Shown here one piece after another: positions 59,455 to 64,000 of a stretch of DNA of 64,000 nucleotides. The translations under genes were made by a program, and so were the position numbers. The notes under the pieces are model-generated. The model did no database searches and was not told the DNA's origin. It saw nothing but the letters and a program-made list of their open reading frames with translations. The stretch spans positions 62,001-126,000 of the forward strand of contig CAJNDS010000280.1 in assembly GCA_905221605.1 (NCBI GenBank), written 5' to 3'. Each line of letters begins with the position of its first letter. The first letter of the stretch is position 1. Source of the DNA: Symbiodinium natans. Lineage: Eukaryota; Sar; Dinophyceae; Suessiales; Symbiodiniaceae.

Positions 59455-60271
59455 AGGGGTTCGACCACGAAGGTGCCCAAGCAGTCCTAGGAAAACCTTC
59501 AATGACCAGGTGTGCCTTGGACCTAAACTTTCTAAAGATGCACCCGCCCTCTCGCATCATCACAGCAACGATGCCTGCTGCTGCATTTCAGGCTTGGCCA
59601 GCAGTCGGCTCCGGCCCTCCTGTCCGCCGGTGCGAGACCTTTGTTGCACATTCGCTTCGGGCAAAGCGGAGTTAAGCTGCAAGGCCCTCGCTGGGACAGC
59701 TCAGGCTCCGGACTGTTTGGATGAGAGCACGAGCCTCCCTCCGAGAAAGAGCCTGGGGATGTGACCAGTTGTCGCGTTTAAACTCAGGATTTGCGGAATC
59801 GCGGGTCAGGCACAGGGACTCTAGCTTGCCACTTCCTCAGCGCTGAGTCGCAATGCTGCATTACGAAGCCTACTGAGCACCGCTCGCCCTTACTGCACAA
59901 GTGTGCCTGGCACTTGGCATTGTACTGACTGGCAAGCCACACAAGCTTGTGGATCAGGGCTTCGTGACAGTGCTGTAGGTCAGCCGAGCAACCCAAGAAC
60001 CAGAACTGCAAGCGCAAGCAACGTGAAGGAGTCTGCGGCGTCGTCTTTCATGCGCAGGTTCGATGGCAACAAACACTTATGATGCTGATGGTAGGGTGGG
60101 GACGATGAAGGGGCGCCCAACAGAATTATCCAGAGGACCGCTTCATGTCTTGGCGTGGCCATGCCTTCTACAAGAAAGGCCTTGAGATTCCAGCAGGCGA
60201 GGAGCTGCGGAAAAAAGAGTGGAAGCCGACACGTCCTGGGGTGCCGGCTTCGGAACCTCGGAGCCGATGTC

Positions 60272-60324
60272 CACGTCCCACTCACGTCCCACTCACGTCC
60301 CACTCACGTCCCACTCACGTCCCA
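60272..60324. repeat. 11-nt tandem repeat CACGTCCCACT
   Basis: Four full copies and a partial fifth. The unit holds CACGTC, and the array sits just 3' of the long minus-strand ORF at 60351-61367. Confidence 0.95.
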
Positions 60325-60350
60325 TACGTCCACCAAGTTTCACGATGCCC

Positions 60351-61367
60351 TCAGATGCCCTCAGAGGCACTGTCGCTGGTGCTCTCCGCCCCGTGAGCCT
60401 CTCCAGAGGGCCTCTGCGTGTGTGTGACACAGACGCCATGTTCGAGGGCCAGCTGCTCCAAGTGGAGAATCAAGCGACCTCGGCATCTAGCACTCACGAT
60501 CCCAACAGACGAAGCAGACAGCACCATCAAAACTCCATCAACGAATGCCTCCGCAGTCATCTGTAATCTGAGAAGCACACAGAGGCTTGCGCGATCCTCT
60601 CGCTTTCTCCTTTTCTTGGTGCTCTTGGTATTGCCCCTTCCATGCCCATGCCGCTCTAAATGGAATCGGTCATGGGATGCAGGAGCGTCTGGAACCGGAG
60701 GAATGTACACCTTAGACTTCTCCAGAGCTGTCCATAGGTTTTGCGCGTCTTGGCGTAGACTTCTGGGAGATTTCTTGCGAAGCTGCAGCTCATGCTTGTC
60801 CAGTGACTGCTGAGGTTCACTGTGTCTGACCGCGGTGGGAAGAGCTTCACTGGGCAGTCTGCTTTCCATCACAGGCAGAGTGGGGCGCTCTGCTCTGGGC
60901 AGAACATGCAAGACGCCGGTGGCTTGTGGTCTCAACCTGGCTTCTCGCAACGCATCATGAAAGAGCTCCTGCATCAGCGCGGCAACATGACCTTGATCAA
61001 AACCAGGCCCACCTGAATCATCAACCGCTGTAACCGCTCCGCAGCAGCAGCGCTCTCCAGCAGAAGGGAAGGGATGGCAGGACGGACGCGTCTGTGCTGT
61101 CCAGTCCCGCATTGAGCTCCTCGTAATGTCAACGACATCCTCCGACCGAAATCCCAACTTTGCACTGGCCTTCTGAAGCGTCTGAACTGCTACAGCTACC
61201 CCAACGACGTCGTCAACAGGAACAGCGAAAGCATGCGCCGACTCTGGATGTTGGCACGTGCTCAGCGTTACAACCAAACTCGTCTTGGCTGCTGGCACTG
61301 CATGGGCCATGGGTGACCATGGCCGGTAAGGCTCAGGCACTTGTTTTGAGCAGGGGTTGCACTGCAC
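60351..61367 (-). CDS. Long ORF of unknown function, probably partly exonic
   Basis: The 338-codon minus-strand frame is long for this window. Coding-like parts are LQKASAKLGFRSEDVVDI, ALMQELFHDALREARLR, HELQLRKKSPRSLRQDAQN, then LWTALEKSKVYIPPVPD and a Lys/Arg-rich patch (TKSTKKRRKREDR) that could be a nuclear localisation signal. A GT donor candidate follows EKSK, so the true exon may end there. No domain is recognised. The N-terminal 40 residues and the C-terminal 80 look less coding. Confidence 0.4.
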   Translation of the reverse strand: MQCNPCSKQVPEPYRPWSPMAHAVPAAKTSLVVTLSTCQHPESAHAFAVPVDDVVGVAVAVQTLQKASAKLGFRSEDVVDITRSSMRDWTAQTRPSCHPFPSAGERCCCGAVTAVDDSGGPGFDQGHVAALMQELFHDALREARLRPQATGVLHVLPRAERPTLPVMESRLPSEALPTAVRHSEPQQSLDKHELQLRKKSPRSLRQDAQNLWTALEKSKVYIPPVPDAPASHDRFHLERHGHGRGNTKSTKKRRKREDRASLCVLLRLQMTAEAFVDGVLMVLSASSVGIVSARCRGRLILHLEQLALEHGVCVTHTQRPSGEAHGAESTSDSASEGI

Positions 61368-61399
61368 AGGCCCTCATCCCTCAGGAACTGGAAATGCAA

Positions 61400-63030
61400 T
61401 CCTGTCAACCACGCAACGTACTTCCATAAAACTGCAGTTGACCGACAATTTGCGCCTAAGACTCTCATGTGTGTTTCCGGGTCGAGCATGGTGAGCTGCA
61501 AGCAGGGCTGAAGAACAACTGTGTGGTGTGTGGTGCTTCGTCCGGGTGTCAAGCTTCAGCTCACGTAGCTTTTTTGACAACGAGAGCATGCAAAAGGCCA
61601 GTTTCGCCGGCGTCAACTATCGAAGAAGGAGAGCCACAGCTGAAGTCCCACATCACAGCCGCACCAAGTCAGCGACACCTCTGAGTACCGGCGGTTGCCT
61701 ATGGTTACCTGCTTTACACCGGCAGCTGCGCCACGACATCATTCCGAAACGAGTCCAGAAGAGCGCCTGAAAGCTTCAGCATGGATCCCGTGGTTTCGCC
61801 AACTACGCTCGGTGGTTCAATCCATTCTGTCGCAGAAATTCACTCCATATCACTCTGAAAGATTCAATACATGGATTGCGCAGTTGGCGAAAAGACTGCA
61901 TTACCCTGGCAATCTCCAGGCTTTCAGGAATGGTCTCCCATCTCAAGGGTGCCCTGTCTATCATGGTACTGGTGGTATGAACCCAAATGCATCGCAGCAG
62001 TCTGGTCGCGGGGCGCGTAGGCGCCCAAAGGTGGCTAGTAGGAGGCTGCAGGAACAAACACTCCTTGATGTAGCCAGGGTTCTGATTACTGCACTTCTTC
62101 AAAAGCCCAGATTTTGCATGCCCATGGATGTCCGGGCGTGAGACAAGCCCCAGAAGCTCAGTGACAAGCGGGAGCGTAAGGGCTTAGGGGGAGGGTGTTC
62201 GGGATGCGGTGGGTGAGACAAATCCAAGATCCCGGCCCCCCGCAGCGCATTGTCGGCCCACAGTGTTGCGTCTAAGAGACTCCCGGAAACCTCGAGGCCC
62301 AAACCAAACTTCCACCCCGCAACCGTTTGCGCAGGGATTGGGGGGGGATTTGGGGGGGGATTTGGGGGGGGGGGGGGGGGGACTCACGAACTCGGGTCTT
62401 TTTCGGGTTGTTCTGCATCTTGTTCCACTCTTTCGTCCAGCGCAGTTGCAATCTCCAAGCCCATACACCGACAATCCTGCGTCATGGGGGACAGGGCATG
62501 CGGCAGCCAGAGCCGCGCTGCAAGTAGTCGAGTGAAGCAAAAGCTCAGGTGTGAGCGGACCTCACGCAGCAAAAAACGAAACCAGTGTCCTACTCTGCTG
62601 TGGACATGCGAGGGCGGAAGTAGCGAGCCAAAGCATGGCAGCATTAGATGTAGGCTTTATTTAGAGCTGCATTCACTTGCCTAGCAGGGCTTGGGGCCTT
62701 CAAGCTTTTTGGAAGATCAAGAGAACATGGATAAGACAAGGTGGCACAGATTACAATATTACAGATTCACGCACATGCTAAACTGCTAAACTCATCTTGG
62801 GACAAGATGCAGGAAGGGCCCAAGCTGAGGGCACAACGAACCAGGGCTATCCATCAGCCTGTCCTTGCCGAGTTCGGTGCTGGATGCGTTGCATGTCTTA
62901 AACTTTTTGTCTTGGGCGGGCAAGCATGGAAGTCCAAAGCATTTCTTGCTTGGAGAGCAGTCTGCAGGGAGGTCGACAGCAGCACCCTACAGGCCCTACA
63001 GCAGCTTGGGCTGCCCTGCAACAGAAAGTT
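61400..63030. other. No firmly supported gene
   Basis: Opposing frames at 61695-62141 (plus) and 61803-62102 (minus) both look weakly coding, and I cannot choose. A G-rich array lies at 62340-62381. Confidence 0.35.
62340..62381. repeat. G-rich tract with GGGGGGGATTT units
   Basis: Two G7-9-ATTT units are followed by 18 or more G. It could form G-quadruplexes. Confidence 0.9.
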
Positions 63031-63032
63031 AC

Positions 63033-63123
63033 CTAGATGCCCGAGATTGAGGTGCTCCACGGCTGCACCCGTGCAATCGCTGGCAGGCCTTCGTCCATGT
63101 CTTCACCCTCCTCCATTGCGAGC
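63033..63123 (-). CDS. Possible C-terminal exon
   Basis: A 91-nt segment after CCAG|G encodes LAMEEGEDMDEGLPAIARVQ, then PWSTSISGI, and stops at TAG (63033-63035). It looks coding and acidic. Its upstream exons would have to lie between 63124 and 63862, or the stop is intronic. Unrecognised. Confidence 0.35.
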
Positions 63124-63862
63124 CTGGCCACACCAGAGATTGCAACCGCTGGTGCTTTGATGTCTGGGTTTGAGCTGTGGTTTCTGCAAAACCTGGAAAT
63201 TCAGAACTTGCAGTACAGAGTGAAGTGACACTTTGCTCAAGCCTTCGCACGCGCAATGATACTGCACCCTTGCACCCGCAGACTCAACCGCTGCATCTCA
63301 TTGGCAATTCAGAGTTCGGATGCCTAAGGATGGGCCCCCTGAAGCCCCCCTTCACAGCATAGCTGCCGAGCCCGCAAGACTTGCCAACTCTGACCGGCAC
63401 GCCGACTGCGTCAATGGCAATATTTTTCGGGGGGGGGAGGGGGGCGGGAGCTACTTTTGTGTTCGAAGTTCTTTTGTCCAAGCCCTATGGGCCTAAGGTA
63501 CTGATCTGCACACCATCGGTGCCAGCTTGTGGAGTTCGGATTCTCCATCTGCTCCTGTCAGGTGGCAAGACATATTCTCCGTTCGTGGATTCATGGTGTC
63601 GCTTACCCTGCCTGCTTGGCTTGGAACGGATCCCTGTTCTCGAAGGCCATAAACTTGTTTAATGACCTCGGGCTTGGGGTTCCACTCGGAATGCTGGCTT
63701 GCAGGCGGTCAAATGCATCATGTCTCCTGCACTTCCTGCTGGCCGTGGGCAATGCATCTGTCCCGCTTAGGCGAACATTTTCCACATGCTTTCAAGGTCT
63801 TCTCAGACCGCGCTGACCTCGGCCCCTTGAGTGCTGTACATTCCACGTCGGAGCCGGGTCGT

Positions 63863-64000
63863 CTATGAGACCAGGCACTGCTGGTTTCCCTGGTCGCCCC
63901 CAGACGCTGTCGAGGCTGCAGCGGCCTTGGCCTTTGCAGCCGCCTTTCCCTTGGCCTGCGCCCGGGGTGGGGGCTTGAAGTGCTCTTTCAAGGCAACCCC
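63863..64000 (-). CDS. C-terminus of a gene entering from the right edge, Lys/Ala-rich with CAAX box
   Basis: The minus-strand frame is open from the window edge to TAG (63863-63865), 45 codons. It reads VALKEHFKPPPRAQAKGKAA, a Lys-Ala run, and then GGDQGNQQCLVS at the end. Cys-Leu-Val-Ser fits the C-a-a-X consensus for farnesylation (X = Ser), and the preceding basic stretch would aid membrane binding. That points to a prenylated, membrane-associated protein. The rest of the gene lies outside the window, so the family is unknown. An exon this short lacks a start codon inside the window. Confidence 0.55.
   Translation of the reverse strand, partial: GVALKEHFKPPPRAQAKGKAAAKAKAAAASTASGGDQGNQQCLVS

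Overview
The window reads as nuclear DNA of a dinoflagellate, most likely a Symbiodiniaceae-type alga. Four things point there. Protein-coding sequence is broken into very short exons whose joins fit AG|G acceptors and mostly GC (some GA or GT) donors. Degenerate TTTAGGG/CCCTAAA telomere-like motifs are scattered through the spacers. Every gene I can support lies on one strand (minus), as expected for unidirectional gene blocks. Intergenic DNA is long and simple-repeat rich. There are no bacterial operons, phage genes, CRISPR arrays, rRNA genes or convincing tRNAs.

Layout, left to right, all genes on the minus strand: a protein-kinase-like gene with a nuclease-like front part and a broken frame (1.77-2.99 kb); a 110-nt near-perfect inverted repeat (3.9 kb); two exons of a CmcI/cephalosporin-hydroxylase-like methyltransferase-fold protein (4.46-4.73 kb); exons of an unrecognised gene with a duplicated exon type (5.9-7.7 kb); an unknown cysteine-containing exon (10.1 kb); a SulP anion transporter with STAS and cyclic-nucleotide-binding-like domains (13.6-about 18.2 kb); unknown exons (20.3-21.5 kb); a class I PLP aminotransferase of the VAS1/ISS1 type spread over at least 20 exons (24.7-32.5 kb); an unknown last exon (34.65 kb); a protein with a dinoflagellate-type helical repeat domain and a long Thr-Pro-Lys-rich histone-H1-like tail (37.4-39.4 kb); an apparently intronless EamA/DMT transporter (45.2-45.6 kb); unknown exons (46.9, 50.1 and 53.9-54.2 kb); a thioredoxin-like plus PUL-domain protein (57.8-59.0 kb); a long ORF of unknown function (60.4-61.4 kb); and the C-terminus of a gene entering from the right edge, ending in a CAAX box (63.9-64.0 kb).

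I see no shared pathway. The genes look like unrelated housekeeping and membrane functions in one transcription block. The most valuable result is the aminotransferase: its exons (14 to 81 nt) sit in the protein order of the family, and nearly all neighbouring pairs join in frame. This is invisible to an ORF scan. Exon boundaries were worked out by eye from reading frame, family motifs recalled from knowledge, and splice dinucleotides. They are predictions, not transcript evidence. Many further minus-strand exons are probably present in the stretches described as empty.
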